In this document: in pieces, positions 1 through 9,423 of the stretch
Layout of the letters: each line of letters starts with the position of its first letter
Numbering within the stretch: the first letter of the stretch is position 1
Source: Teredinibacter haidensis
GTDB lineage: Bacteria; Pseudomonadota; Gammaproteobacteria; Pseudomonadales; Cellvibrionaceae
Direction: 5' to 3'
Length of the DNA stretch: 64,000 nt
NCBI RefSeq assembly: GCF_014211975.1
Contig: NZ_CP060084.1
Coordinates: forward strand, 2,677,001-2,741,000
The notes under the pieces: generated by a model
The model's database searches: none
What the model was told of the DNA's origin: nothing
The model's input: the letters and a program-made list of their open reading frames with translations, nothing else
Program-made: the position numbers and the translations under genes

Positions 1-471
1 ATGCAGTAAGCAGTTGTCGCCCACGCGGCTGGCGTCGCCAACCGTACAGCCGGCTGAAATTTCGGTATCTTCGCCAATAACGGTGAACTCACCAATAACA
101 GCATTTGGGCCAATACGAGCCGTCGCTGCAACCATGGCACTTTCAGCAACAACTGCCGAGGGATGAATACCAACTGCAACACGCTGCCGGCTTTCGAAAA
201 TGCGGCTCAGCTGGGCGTAAGCCATATAAGGGTCCGTTACCAGCAATTTGTTGCCGCTAAACTTTTCCTGCTGCTCCGGTTTTAAAACCAAAATACCTGC
301 TCGACAATCGGGCAGGTATTTTTCGTATTTATCCTGAGAGATAAACGTCAGCTGCTGCTTGGTCGCCTGCTCAAGCGTTGCTATTGCGTCAACTTCAACA
401 GCAGTATCACCTACATAATCACACTGAAGAAATTCAGCCAATTGTTTTAGAGAGTAGGTTGTTTTGACCAT
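1..471 (-). CDS. lpxD: LpxD, UDP-3-O-acylglucosamine N-acyltransferase (3' end outside window)
   Basis: LpxD adds the second 3-hydroxyacyl chain to UDP-3-O-acyl-glucosamine in lipid A synthesis in the cytoplasm. The 157 visible residues start MVKTTYSLKQLAEFL and give the N-terminal uridine-binding domain (about residues 1-100), followed by the first hexapeptide repeats of the left-handed beta-helix (for example IGPNAVIGEFTVIGEDTEI). The catalytic His region and the C-terminus lie beyond base 1. It sits 23 bp downstream of skp in the conserved bamA-skp-lpxD order, so co-transcription is likely. Identification is secure; only the 5' part of the gene is seen. Confidence 0.93.
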   Translation of the reverse strand, partial: MVKTTYSLKQLAEFLQCDYVGDTAVEVDAIATLEQATKQQLTFISQDKYEKYLPDCRAGILVLKPEQQEKFSGNKLLVTDPYMAYAQLSRIFESRQRVAVGIHPSAVVAESAMVAATARIGPNAVIGEFTVIGEDTEISAGCTVGDASRVGDNCLLH

Positions 472-494
472 TATCCGGCTTCCTTCAAAACCAA

Positions 495-1001
495 TTACTT
501 AGCTTTATCCAGCGCCGCAGTTACTTTAGCGGTAATATCAAGCGCGGGCATTACGGTATAAACCGCCTGTGGACGCAAAATAACATCGATACCGTCGGCT
601 TTCATAATTTCGTCCAACACAGCTTTCAACTTAGGTTGAAATTCCTGAGCCAGCTTATTGATAACCGCAGCATTTTCGCCCTGAATTTTTTTTGCCGCCA
701 GCTGTAAATCTGCCTGCACGTATTCCATCTTTTTGCGATGCTCAGCCATTTTTTCCTGCGACCAAGTCATGCCATTGGTTTCAGCCTCTTTGGCCAAGCC
801 CTTCAGGTCTGCCTGCAGTGATTCAATCTGGGTCATCATCTGGTTGTATTCGGCATTAGCCTTTAACTTTTCAATAGCCTGAGCAGCTTGTTTGGTACCC
901 ATCATCGCGCTTTCGTGGTTAAAAATAGCGATCTTACCGGCGAATGCCATATTCGCCATAACCAAAAGTGCGCCAACTGCGAGGATTTTTTTAATAGTCA
1001 T
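495..1001 (-). CDS. skp: Skp/OmpH periplasmic chaperone
   Basis: Skp is a periplasmic holdase that carries unfolded outer-membrane proteins to BamA. The 168-residue product starts MTIKKILAVGALLVM and has a signal peptide ending near AFAGK. It then has the OmpH-family start GKIAIFNHESAM and a long charged helical segment (about residues 40-120) rich in K, E and Q, as expected for the tentacle coiled coils. An upstream in-frame TTG would add five residues, but the ATG at 1001 has a GAGAGAG-type ribosome binding site a few bases ahead and gives a normal signal peptide. It lies between bamA and lpxD, as in most gammaproteobacteria. Confidence 0.92.
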   Translation of the reverse strand: MTIKKILAVGALLVMANMAFAGKIAIFNHESAMMGTKQAAQAIEKLKANAEYNQMMTQIESLQADLKGLAKEAETNGMTWSQEKMAEHRKKMEYVQADLQLAAKKIQGENAAVINKLAQEFQPKLKAVLDEIMKADGIDVILRPQAVYTVMPALDITAKVTAALDKAK

Positions 1002-1027
1002 AATGGTCTCTCTCAATTTTTTAAGTA

Positions 1028-3736
1028 TTAGAAGCCGGTTCCGAACGAGAACTGGAAAGCCTCCGTTCGGTCATTTTCATTCCGGTGCAGAGGCACAGAA
1101 TAGCTGAACGTCATTGGGCCAAACCCGGAAATCCAGGTAAAGCCAAACCCCGCAGAAGAACTCAGGTAATCAGCAGAAATCTCGTGGCAGTTTAACTGTT
1201 TAAAATTGTCTTTGCGGCAGTAACCGGAGAATACGTTACCTGCGTCAACAAAGGCCACTAACTGCATCGAGCGAGTATCTTCAATAAAGGGAATGGGCAG
1301 AATCATCTCGGCACTAAATTCCGCCAGAACGTTACCGCCGATAGAACGAACGCCACCGGTTTGGTATGCCATCAGTTTACCGGGCTCACAAATTTGATAG
1401 CTACTGTTCAGAACCTGGGGAGATGTTGGGTCTTCGCAAGCGATATAATTCGGCGAAACACCCGACAGCTCTGTCGATTGAATATTTCCATCACGATTCA
1501 GATCCGTCCAACCCGTCGGTAATGCATTGCGATTATTGTCGACAGCCGTACGATATTCCCAGGAGGGAGAACCACGCGGTCCTAAAGTAGAACGTTCAAA
1601 CCCTCGCACAGAACCAAATCCGCCGGAGTAGAAATTCTCAAAAAATGGCAGCTCATCCATACTTCCGTAGCCATCGCCATAACCCAAACGCGATTTCAGA
1701 CGCAAAGTAAAATCTTTAGTTAGAGGGAAGAAAATATGACCATTATAGGTAAGCTTATAGTATTCCATTTCACTGCTAGGCACCGTTGCCTCAAACTGCA
1801 AACGCTGAGAGCTCCCCCTGGTGGCTAAAATACCGCGGTTCAGCGTGATTCGGCTCCAATTAAAGGACAGAGTAGCGCTGGAAAAATCTTTACCGTATTC
1901 GTCAATAAAACCGGGCTGCGTTGCCAGCAGGTTTTCTTCGGTAATAGCGTAAGTATCAATTTCAAATTCCTGATACTGATTATTTTCTATCGGAACAGCA
2001 TAACCTGATGGATTGGCGCTGGCGGCGGGAAGAGAAATATTTTCCCAATCGTACTGTGTGATATAGGAGTTGGATGAAAAGGCGCTCAGGCTAGGGCTAC
2101 TGGCAATTTCCTGTGGCGCATAGCGGCCGGTTTTAATCTTCTGATTAATAAAACCCAAACCGAAGCCGACACGGGAAATTTCAGATATCGGATAGCCGAA
2201 AGTCATGTCCGCACCATAAGCATCGGTGCTGTAGCTGGACACGTTAATTTTGGAATAGTCCCGCGTACGATAATAGGCGCTCAAACCACGACTCACACCA
2301 TCCGGCGTAAAGTACGGATCTGAATAGCTGTAGCTGTAAAGCGTTTGGTAAGTGTTTTTATTAATACCAAAACTCACCTGCTTACCGGTGCCCAGCCAGT
2401 TGTTTTGCTGAACACTCACACCCAGGTTTAAGCCAGTCGTCTGGGCATAACCCACGCTGGCCTGAATACTACCCGATGCTTGCTCCTCGACCGAGTAGTC
2501 GACATCAATCATATCGTCTGTGCCAAGGACATCGACGGTGTTAACCTGCACTTCTTTAAAGTACCCCAGGCGCTCCAATCGAACCTTGGATTGCTCAATG
2601 CGAGAGTTAGACGCAGAGGCTCCTTCCATCTGACGCATTTCACGGCGAAGCACTTCATCGCTGGTTTTCACATTGCCGCGGAAGTTAATCCGTCGAACAT
2701 AAACGCGCTTACCAGGGTCGACAAAGAACGTCACGTCAACCGTATGCTCTTCCTGGTTTTTCTCAGGAATACCTTCCACCTTGGCGTTGGTATACCCGGA
2801 ATTACCCATCATAGTCGTCACATACTCAGAGGTATCCGTCATATAACGCTGCGAGAAAGTCTCGCCTTCACGTAGCAACACAACTCGGCGCAATCGTTCC
2901 TCTGGAATAATTGGATCGCCTGCAATATCAATGCTTTTGACGGTATAGATCTCACCCTCATGAATATTCAGGGTAATAAAAACCTGTGTTTTATCCGGGC
3001 TGATAGAAATCTGACTAGAAAGCACTTCAAAATCCAGATAGCCCCGATCCAAGTAGAAGGATTCCAGGGTTTCGATATCACCGGTCAGTTTCTCTTTAGC
3101 GTACTGATCCGCACCGGATAAGGGCTTGTACCACTTACCCGTATCAATTTCGAACAGGTCGAGTAATTCTTCCTCGGGAAATACGGTATTACCGACGATA
3201 TTCAAATGCTTAATACGTGCAGACTTACCCTCGTCCACTTGAATATCAATGCCCACCATATTGTTGGGCAGCTCTTCCACCTCAGCCTCAACAGACGCGC
3301 CGTAACGAGCACGGGCAACATACTGCCTTTCCAGTTCACGGGTAATCCCCTGCAGCAAATCCTGCTGCAGAATTTCACCTTCGCGCAGGTCGTTTTCTTC
3401 CATCACCTCCGTCAGCTGCTCGGTTTTGATGGCCTTGTTGCCCTCAATATTGATCGACTTAATGGAAGGGCGTTCCTGCAAGATCACAATGAGCACACGG
3501 CCTTCCCGCGCGATCTGGACTCCAGAGAAGAAGCCCGTAGAAAAGAGCGAGCGAATAATATCGCGCACATCTTCCCTGTCGATGGTTTCACCCACCTGAA
3601 CCGGTAGTGCGGCAAATACCGGACTTGCCGAAACCCGCTGCAAGCCTTCTAGGCGAATATCGTCGACTCGGAAACTCTGAGCCAGTGAGGGCGCCGAGAC
3701 TACAAACAGCGCTAAAAGAACCAGAAATCGCTTCAT
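1028..3736 (-). CDS. bamA: BamA outer-membrane assembly factor
   Basis: BamA is the essential Omp85 insertase of the BAM complex. The protein is about 902 residues. A signal peptide (MKRFLVLLALFVVSAPSLAQ) is followed by five POTRA domains (about residues 25-425; SFRVDDIRLEGLQRVSASPVF opens POTRA1). A 16-strand barrel follows with the VRGF motif in loop 6 (FGSVRGFERSTLGP). The chain ends in phenylalanine (FSFGTGF), the usual outer-membrane signature. The longer frame from a TTG at 3757 is possible, but the ATG at 3736 gives the cleaner signal peptide. Length exceeds the E. coli protein (810) because of longer extracellular loops, for example the Cys-containing stretch near residue 750. Confidence 0.95.
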   Translation of the reverse strand: MKRFLVLLALFVVSAPSLAQSFRVDDIRLEGLQRVSASPVFAALPVQVGETIDREDVRDIIRSLFSTGFFSGVQIAREGRVLIVILQERPSIKSINIEGNKAIKTEQLTEVMEENDLREGEILQQDLLQGITRELERQYVARARYGASVEAEVEELPNNMVGIDIQVDEGKSARIKHLNIVGNTVFPEEELLDLFEIDTGKWYKPLSGADQYAKEKLTGDIETLESFYLDRGYLDFEVLSSQISISPDKTQVFITLNIHEGEIYTVKSIDIAGDPIIPEERLRRVVLLREGETFSQRYMTDTSEYVTTMMGNSGYTNAKVEGIPEKNQEEHTVDVTFFVDPGKRVYVRRINFRGNVKTSDEVLRREMRQMEGASASNSRIEQSKVRLERLGYFKEVQVNTVDVLGTDDMIDVDYSVEEQASGSIQASVGYAQTTGLNLGVSVQQNNWLGTGKQVSFGINKNTYQTLYSYSYSDPYFTPDGVSRGLSAYYRTRDYSKINVSSYSTDAYGADMTFGYPISEISRVGFGLGFINQKIKTGRYAPQEIASSPSLSAFSSNSYITQYDWENISLPAASANPSGYAVPIENNQYQEFEIDTYAITEENLLATQPGFIDEYGKDFSSATLSFNWSRITLNRGILATRGSSQRLQFEATVPSSEMEYYKLTYNGHIFFPLTKDFTLRLKSRLGYGDGYGSMDELPFFENFYSGGFGSVRGFERSTLGPRGSPSWEYRTAVDNNRNALPTGWTDLNRDGNIQSTELSGVSPNYIACEDPTSPQVLNSSYQICEPGKLMAYQTGGVRSIGGNVLAEFSAEMILPIPFIEDTRSMQLVAFVDAGNVFSGYCRKDNFKQLNCHEISADYLSSSAGFGFTWISGFGPMTFSYSVPLHRNENDRTEAFQFSFGTGF

Positions 3737-3795
3737 ACTAATAGGGAAACTCAACAAGATATCTTCTTATTTGTTATTAATAATTACCCGCAAAT

Positions 3796-5169
3796 CTACA
3801 GGCGTAAAATGTCGTTATAAAAGGCTATCACCATCAAACCCAGCAGCATTACCAGACCTGCCTGATAACCCAAAACCTGTATTTTTTCAGACACAGGACT
3901 ACCCTTCACCCACTCGATCAAACCGTACAAAATATGACCGCCATCAAGCACTGGAATCGGCAATAAGTTAAATACACCGAGAAGAACGCTGATATAAGCA
4001 AGGACATTCACGAAGGTCCAGATACCAGCCTCCGCCGAATGGCCGACAACTTTAGCAATGCCTATCGGGCCACTCAAGTTCTTAGTGGAAATTTGGCCTA
4101 AAATCAGCTTTTTAAGGGATATCAAGACGGTCGATACCACTTCACCGGTTTCAGTTACCGCCTGCTTCATACTACCGAAAACGCCATAGTGATGTCGGCG
4201 GATCATTTCTTCCGGCCACGTTTCACTGCCCCAGGCAATGCCCATCAAACCTCGTTTACGACCCAGCGTATCTTTCACTTCGCGCGGCGTTACGGTGAGA
4301 ATCTTTTGGCTAACACTGCCACCCTCTTCGGTTCGCGCTACAACAATCGTCAGTACCTGTCCTGCGCGCGTACTGATATAGCTGGACCACTGGTCGCCGC
4401 TACTGCGACTTCCACCGTCAATGCTAATAACCTTATCGCCAACCTGAAAACCACCGGCCTCAGCAGCACTGCCCGGCTCGACATGGATAACGTTTAACAG
4501 AATCTGTGGGTGATAGAATTCAATTCCCAGGCCGCCGATAACATCCGGTGCCTCCGCTCCCTTTAACCACTCGTTCAGTTGAGCCCGCGATTCGTATACA
4601 AGGTCGCTATCCGGGTACTTCACCGTAAAACTAATATCGCCGCTTTCGCCCAGACGGTTAATTAAATACAGGTCCAAAGATCGACGACTGTCTATCGTCT
4701 TACCATCGACCGCCACAATTTCCTGCCCAACCTCCAGACCAGCCTGCGCAGCAATAGACCCTGGCTCAACGTTGCCAATCACAGGAGACAGGGATACCGC
4801 TCCCTGCATTGCCAGCAGCCAATAAAATACAATAGCCAGAATAAAGTTGGCCAACGGACCCGCAGCGGCAATAGCGATACGTTGCCAAACCGGCTTCTGA
4901 GTAAAGGCGTAGGGTAGATCTTCTGGAGCGACATCACCTTCGCGCTCATCCACCATTTTGACATAGCCCCCTAGAGGAATAGAGGAGATCGCAAACTCGG
5001 TACCCTGCTTATCAGTCCAACAATACAGCCGCTTGCCAAAGCCAATAGAAAAACGCAGCACCTTAACACCACAGCGACGGGCGACATAAAAATGACCAAA
5101 CTCATGCACCGCCACCAGAATCGTAATGGCGATGAGAAAATAAAAGACGGTTGTAATTGTTCCTATCAC
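3796..5169 (-). CDS. rseP: RseP, site-2 intramembrane zinc protease
   Basis: RseP cleaves the anti-sigma factor RseA in the inner membrane during the envelope stress response and removes remnant signal peptides. The 457-residue product starts from GTG. The first transmembrane helix holds the zinc motif HEFGH near residue 22, and two PDZ domains follow (about residues 115-300). The C-terminal membrane part has NLLPIPVLDGGH, which carries the third zinc ligand. Length and domain order match the family. It lies between dxr and bamA, the standard order, so sigma-E regulated envelope genes are grouped here. Confidence 0.95.
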   Translation of the reverse strand: MIGTITTVFYFLIAITILVAVHEFGHFYVARRCGVKVLRFSIGFGKRLYCWTDKQGTEFAISSIPLGGYVKMVDEREGDVAPEDLPYAFTQKPVWQRIAIAAAGPLANFILAIVFYWLLAMQGAVSLSPVIGNVEPGSIAAQAGLEVGQEIVAVDGKTIDSRRSLDLYLINRLGESGDISFTVKYPDSDLVYESRAQLNEWLKGAEAPDVIGGLGIEFYHPQILLNVIHVEPGSAAEAGGFQVGDKVISIDGGSRSSGDQWSSYISTRAGQVLTIVVARTEEGGSVSQKILTVTPREVKDTLGRKRGLMGIAWGSETWPEEMIRRHHYGVFGSMKQAVTETGEVVSTVLISLKKLILGQISTKNLSGPIGIAKVVGHSAEAGIWTFVNVLAYISVLLGVFNLLPIPVLDGGHILYGLIEWVKGSPVSEKIQVLGYQAGLVMLLGLMVIAFYNDILRL

Positions 5170-5184
5170 AAATAAAATCTCATG

Positions 5185-6363
5185 CTAGCGGCTAAGTCGC
5201 GCTATAAATGACTGCGCACTCACGCGCGCTCGTTGGTCGGCATCTTTGACCACATCTAATGAATCTGGTTCGGTACTTTGCCAGGCATCTAAAACATCGG
5301 CTATTAATTCAGCTATCTGTGCAAAGCCTATTCGCTGATCCAGAAAAGCCTCCACTCCAACCTCGTTGGCAGCATTCAACGCGGTCGCAAAATCGCCACC
5401 TTGCTTCATCGCCTCAATGGATAACTTTAAACCAGGAAAGCGCTCAAAATCCGGCGCGCTGAATTCGAGGGCATTTAAGGTGAAAAAGTTCAATGATTCA
5501 ACATTGGATGCAATCCGTTGCGGCCACCCTAGGCAATTAGCGATAGGAGTACGCATATCCGGTACGCCCATCTGTGCCAGCACCGAGCCATCAGCATACT
5601 CCACCATGGAGTGCACAATGCTCTGTGGGTGAATCACAATTTGTATATCCTCTGGTTGCGCTTTGAACAACCAGCAGGCCTCAATAAATTCCAGCCCTTT
5701 ATTCATCATCGTGGCGGAATCGACAGATATCTTCTGGCCCATAGACCAGTTCGGGTGCGCGCAAGCCTGCTCAGGAGTTTTACTCGCCAACTCGACAAGT
5801 GGCGCTTCCCGAAAAGGGCCACCAGAGCCGGTAAGCAAAATACGGCGAATACCCGCCTGCTTCAGGGAAGAGTAGCCAACCGGCATACACTGAAAAATGG
5901 CGTTATGCTCGCTATCAACCGGTAACAACTCAGCGCTATACTTATCAACCGCATCGGTAAACAGCTTGCCACTCATAACCAGCGATTCTTTGTTGGCAAG
6001 TAAAACCCGCTTGCCAGCCCTCACCGCAGCCAAGGTCGAATCAAGGCCAGCGGCACCGACAATGGCGGCCACTACAACCTGAACATCATTGGCAGAGGCA
6101 ATATCGATTAAGCCCTGCTCACCGGAAAGCACTTGCGTTTTGCTGCCCTGCGCTAACAGAGCGCTGCGCAATCGCCCAGCTGCAACTTCGTCATTCAACA
6201 CCGCATAAACCGGTTTGAACGCCAAACACTGCCCCAGTATTAACTTATCCTGGCAGTTAGCACCCAGCGCATACACCGTAAAACGATCGGGGTGCGAACG
6301 AATCACGTCCAGCGTACTAACACCAATCGAGCCGGTTGAGCCCAGTACCGTTATCTGTTGCAC
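5185..6363 (-). CDS. dxr: 1-deoxy-D-xylulose 5-phosphate reductoisomerase
   Basis: Dxr (IspC) makes 2-C-methyl-D-erythritol 4-phosphate from DXP with NADPH, the committed step of the MEP isoprenoid pathway. The protein starts MQQITVLGSTGSIGVSTLDV with the Rossmann GSTGSIG motif and has the family motifs NKESLV, PVDSEHNAIFQ and GPF/SVDSATMMNKGLE. I take the GTG at 6363 as start because it overlaps the cdsA stop as TAGTG, has a GGTAGG site just upstream, and matches the family N-terminus. A longer GTG-started frame from 6384 would add seven residues. The overlap suggests translational coupling to cdsA. Confidence 0.94.
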   Translation of the reverse strand: MQQITVLGSTGSIGVSTLDVIRSHPDRFTVYALGANCQDKLILGQCLAFKPVYAVLNDEVAAGRLRSALLAQGSKTQVLSGEQGLIDIASANDVQVVVAAIVGAAGLDSTLAAVRAGKRVLLANKESLVMSGKLFTDAVDKYSAELLPVDSEHNAIFQCMPVGYSSLKQAGIRRILLTGSGGPFREAPLVELASKTPEQACAHPNWSMGQKISVDSATMMNKGLEFIEACWLFKAQPEDIQIVIHPQSIVHSMVEYADGSVLAQMGVPDMRTPIANCLGWPQRIASNVESLNFFTLNALEFSAPDFERFPGLKLSIEAMKQGGDFATALNAANEVGVEAFLDQRIGFAQIAELIADVLDAWQSTEPDSLDVVKDADQRARVSAQSFIARLSR

Positions 6364-7196
6364 TAACCTACCTTTACCGTCCACTGGGTTGAAAGGACCG
6401 CGAGCGCAAAAATAGGTGCGGCGGCGACAAGGCCATCGATGCGATCCATAAAACCACCGTGTCCCGGTAGCAAGGCACCACTGTCTTTTACACCTTGATG
6501 CCGCTTAACCATGCTCTCTAGCAGGTCGCCGAGTACAGAAACGAGCGCAGTAGGTAGTATGACGGCCACCAGCGCCAACCAGTTGCCATGAATAATGACA
6601 ACATTGGCGACAGCCCCCAAAGCGAGCGCAAAACACAATCCGCCGACAACACCCTCCCAGGTTTTGCCGGGGCTGACATTTTTCGCCAGCTTGGTTCGAC
6701 CAAATGCGCGACCGGTAAAATAAGCACCAATATCTGCTGCCGCGACCGTAAACACGGCCATCAGCACCAACCAGCTACCCGCAGGCTCAGAACGTAAATA
6801 AACCAATGCCAACCAGGCTGGAACCAATACAAACCACCCCATCACCAGGCGCACAGGGGTGGAACCCCAGATAATGGCGCTGGAGGGGTAACCCTGTACC
6901 CACAAAAGTGCGACAGCCCACCAGATCGAGGCCGCAATCAGCAGCGTCTGAAGATTTTGGTGATGCTCTGTCCACTGTAGAAACCATCCAATCAAGGCTC
7001 CACTCAAAGCGATAAAGGCCGTAAAAACAGCCCGTGAAAGGGGGGTTTTTAGGCCCGCCAGACCGGCCCATTCCCAGGCGGCAAGGCCCACGACCACACC
7101 TGCCAAACAGGTAAAATGAAGCCATGAGCCCAGAAACAGAATCGTAATAAATGGCACAACCAGTGCCACGGCAGTATAAACACGTTGTTTAAGCAC
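6363..7196 (-). CDS. cdsA: CdsA phosphatidate cytidylyltransferase
   Basis: CdsA makes CDP-diacylglycerol from phosphatidate and CTP in the inner membrane and supplies all phospholipid synthesis. The 277-residue chain has about seven to eight hydrophobic segments. The CDS signature region near the C-terminus is visible: SVLGDLLESMVKRHQGVKDSG followed by LPGHGGFMDRIDG. It overlaps uppS by 8 bases at its start and dxr at its stop, consistent with one polycistronic unit. Length is normal for the family. Confidence 0.94.
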   Translation of the reverse strand: MLKQRVYTAVALVVPFITILFLGSWLHFTCLAGVVVGLAAWEWAGLAGLKTPLSRAVFTAFIALSGALIGWFLQWTEHHQNLQTLLIAASIWWAVALLWVQGYPSSAIIWGSTPVRLVMGWFVLVPAWLALVYLRSEPAGSWLVLMAVFTVAAADIGAYFTGRAFGRTKLAKNVSPGKTWEGVVGGLCFALALGAVANVVIIHGNWLALVAVILPTALVSVLGDLLESMVKRHQGVKDSGALLPGHGGFMDRIDGLVAAAPIFALAVLSTQWTVKVG

Positions 7197-7941
7197 GAGA
7201 GGCCTCTTTTACCAGCTGTTCCCCAGTTTTGCCAAAACGACGTTGGCGGCTGTAATAGTCCTGAACAGCCTCTTTTAACGCAGAACCGTCAAACTCAGGC
7301 CATAACAGATCCGTAAAATAAAGCTCGGCATAGGCTGCCTGCCATAAAAGGAAATTACTAATACGGTATTCACCACCGGTACGAATAAGCAGATCTAAAG
7401 GAGGAAGGTCTGAAGTACTGATATTGTCAGAAAGCGCCTCTTCGGTAATATCCGCTGGTGCGATCTCACCCATAGCCACCTTCTGCGCGAGCTTCTGAGC
7501 AGACTGAGCGATATCCCAGCAACCGCCATAATCCGCAGCAATAACCAGTGTAGCCTCACCACTGCAAGCAATGGATTCTGCTTCTTCAATCGCTCGCAGC
7601 AGCTTTTTATCAAAGCGTTCGCGGCTGCCAATCACACGCAGGGCAACACCTTCGCTGGCGAGCTTACGCGCCTCTTTTTTCAGATAACTGTAAAACAACC
7701 CCATCAGGGCTTCGACTTCTTTGGGCGGGCGACGCCAATTCTCACTGCTAAACGCAAATACCGTCAGAGCGTCGATACTCTCTTCTCGACACGCACCCAA
7801 GACATCCCGAATGCGCTCGACACCGGCCTTATGGCCAGAAATACCCTGGCGTCCCTGCTGTTTAGCCCAGCGATTATTACCATCCATAATAATGGCGACA
7901 TGGCGCAACGGGTGGGGATTTAAATTTTCGGTTACATTCAT
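7189..7941 (-). CDS. uppS: UppS, undecaprenyl diphosphate synthase
   Basis: UppS is a cytoplasmic cis-prenyltransferase that extends FPP with eight isopentenyl units to make the lipid carrier for peptidoglycan and O-antigen. The 250-residue protein shows HVAIIMDGNNRWAKQQG with the catalytic Asp near residue 20, then AFSSENWRRP and the C-terminal RTGGEYRISNFLLWQAAYAELYF signature. The gene between frr and cdsA is the usual order. It uses Dxr pathway products made by the gene two places downstream. Confidence 0.95.
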   Translation of the reverse strand: MNVTENLNPHPLRHVAIIMDGNNRWAKQQGRQGISGHKAGVERIRDVLGACREESIDALTVFAFSSENWRRPPKEVEALMGLFYSYLKKEARKLASEGVALRVIGSRERFDKKLLRAIEEAESIACSGEATLVIAADYGGCWDIAQSAQKLAQKVAMGEIAPADITEEALSDNISTSDLPPLDLLIRTGGEYRISNFLLWQAAYAELYFTDLLWPEFDGSALKEAVQDYYSRQRRFGKTGEQLVKEASRA

Positions 7942-7987
7942 AATTCAAGCGGAAAAACGCCCGGCGCTACAACGACCGGGCAGGATT

Positions 7988-8545
7988 TTAGATTTCCATC
8001 AAATCCTTTTCTTTTACAGCCAGAGCTTTATCCACTTCAGCAATAAATTTATCGGTAGTCTTTTGAATTTCATCCTGGGCACGACGATCATCGTCTTCGC
8101 CAATCTCTTTATCCTTTAGCAGATCTTTTATGTGAGAGATCGCGTCGCGACGAATATTGCGAACAGAAATACGAGCATTTTCAGCCTCGTTGCGCGCCTG
8201 CTTGATATAGCCTTTACGCGACTCTTCGGTCAGTGCGGGCATGGGTACCCGAATCAACTCCCCGGTAGTCACAGGGTTTAATCCCAAACCAGATTTCATG
8301 ATCGCCTTTTCAATTTCCGGCACCATGGACTTTTCCCAAGGGCTAAGAGACAGGGTGCGAGCATCCAACACCGAAACATTAGCCACCTGAGACAACGGCG
8401 TTGGGTTGCCGTAATAATTCACTGAAACGCTGTCCAGAATACTCGGGTGAGCGCGACCAGTACGGATCTTGTTAAAGTTTACGCCCAGTACTTCTACGCT
8501 TTTTTTCATACGCTCTTCGGCGTCATTTTTTATATCATTCAACAT
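7988..8545 (-). CDS. frr: Ribosome recycling factor
   Basis: RRF splits post-termination ribosomes together with EF-G. The start at MLNDIKNDAEERMKKSVE gives 185 residues, the standard length. The longer frame upstream is basic, unlike any RRF, and overlaps the end of pyrH. Family motifs are present: FNKIRTGRAHPSILD, then ANVSVLDARTLSLSPWEKSM and IRVPMPALTEESRK. It lies 4 bases after the pyrH stop, so it is very likely co-transcribed and possibly coupled. Confidence 0.95.
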   Translation of the reverse strand: MLNDIKNDAEERMKKSVEVLGVNFNKIRTGRAHPSILDSVSVNYYGNPTPLSQVANVSVLDARTLSLSPWEKSMVPEIEKAIMKSGLGLNPVTTGELIRVPMPALTEESRKGYIKQARNEAENARISVRNIRRDAISHIKDLLKDKEIGEDDDRRAQDEIQKTTDKFIAEVDKALAVKEKDLMEI

Positions 8546-8549
8546 TGCT

Positions 8550-9296
8550 TTACGCCTCTTCTTTTTCTTTGGGGCCTTCGATAAGAGTTCCCTCTTCCTC
8601 ACCCACAATAATACTCAGCAGCGCGCCCTGCTTTGTCATCTTAAAAACACGTACCGGCATACCGTGATCCTGACAAAGGCATATGGCGGTAAGATCCATA
8701 ACACCAAGCTTGTCCTGCATCACTTTATCGTAGCTCAGAGTATCGTAGCGGGTAGCCGTCGGATCTTTTACTGGATCGGCGGTATACACACCATCAACCT
8801 TGGTCGCCTTCAACACTATCTCAGCCTCGACCTCGATAGCTCTCAAGCAAGCAGCAGAATCGGTGGTAAAGAAAGGGTTGCCCGTACCGGCAGAGAAAAT
8901 AACCACTTCGCCATTTTCCAGCAGTCGCATCGCTTTGCGGCGATCGTACTGATCGGTAACACCGTGCATGGGAATTGCGGACATAACCGTAGAAGATATA
9001 TTGGATCGTTCCAGAGAGTCGCGCATAGCCAAGGAATTCATCACTGTGGCCAGCATACCCATATGGTCGCCCGTTACGCGATCCAGACCAGCTTTGCTCA
9101 GTGCGGCGCCGCGAAAAAGGTTGCCTCCACCAATAACCAGACCAACCTGAACACCAATACCCACCAGCTGACCAATTTCCAGCGCCATCTTATCGAGCAC
9201 TTTGGGATCGATGCCGAAGCCCTCATCCCCCATTAACTGCTCACCACTTAACTTCAGCAGAATTCGTTTGTACTTCCGATCGCGCCCGCTTGACAT
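8550..9296 (-). CDS. pyrH: UMP kinase
   Basis: PyrH phosphorylates UMP to UDP in pyrimidine nucleotide synthesis. The amino-acid-kinase fold is visible: KRILLKLSGEQLMG near the N-terminus, VGLVIGGGNLFRG, the glycine-rich FSAGTGNPFFTTDSAA loop, and ATKVDGVYTADP. Two nearby ATGs (9305 and 9296) are in frame. I prefer 9296 because the GGAG ribosome binding site is about 9 bases ahead of it and nearly touches the first. Product is 248 residues. It is followed immediately by frr, the conserved order. Confidence 0.94.
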   Translation of the reverse strand: MSSGRDRKYKRILLKLSGEQLMGDEGFGIDPKVLDKMALEIGQLVGIGVQVGLVIGGGNLFRGAALSKAGLDRVTGDHMGMLATVMNSLAMRDSLERSNISSTVMSAIPMHGVTDQYDRRKAMRLLENGEVVIFSAGTGNPFFTTDSAACLRAIEVEAEIVLKATKVDGVYTADPVKDPTATRYDTLSYDKVMQDKLGVMDLTAICLCQDHGMPVRVFKMTKQGALLSIIVGEEEGTLIEGPKEKEEA

Positions 9297-9370
9297 AAAC
9301 CCCATCTCCCAACTTGCACTCTAGGTTCCGGCCCAGGGCCGACCAAATAAATTCGCGAGAGTTTAACAGA

Positions 9371-9398
9371 AAAAAGGCGGGAGTTGCGTCCCGCCTTT
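9371..9398 (-). terminator. Rho-independent terminator after tsf
   Basis: A 7-bp GC stem (GGCGGGA/TCCCGCC, extended by three A-T pairs) with a six-base loop is followed on the minus strand by a run of T. It ends the rpsB-tsf transcript before pyrH. Confidence 0.85.
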
Positions 9399-9423
9399 CT
9401 TATTCTGGTACACCTTGCAGCGA

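Noticed and set aside
1366..3607. Several plus-strand frames inside bamA
   Set aside because: Antisense shadows of a clear, strongly conserved coding gene.
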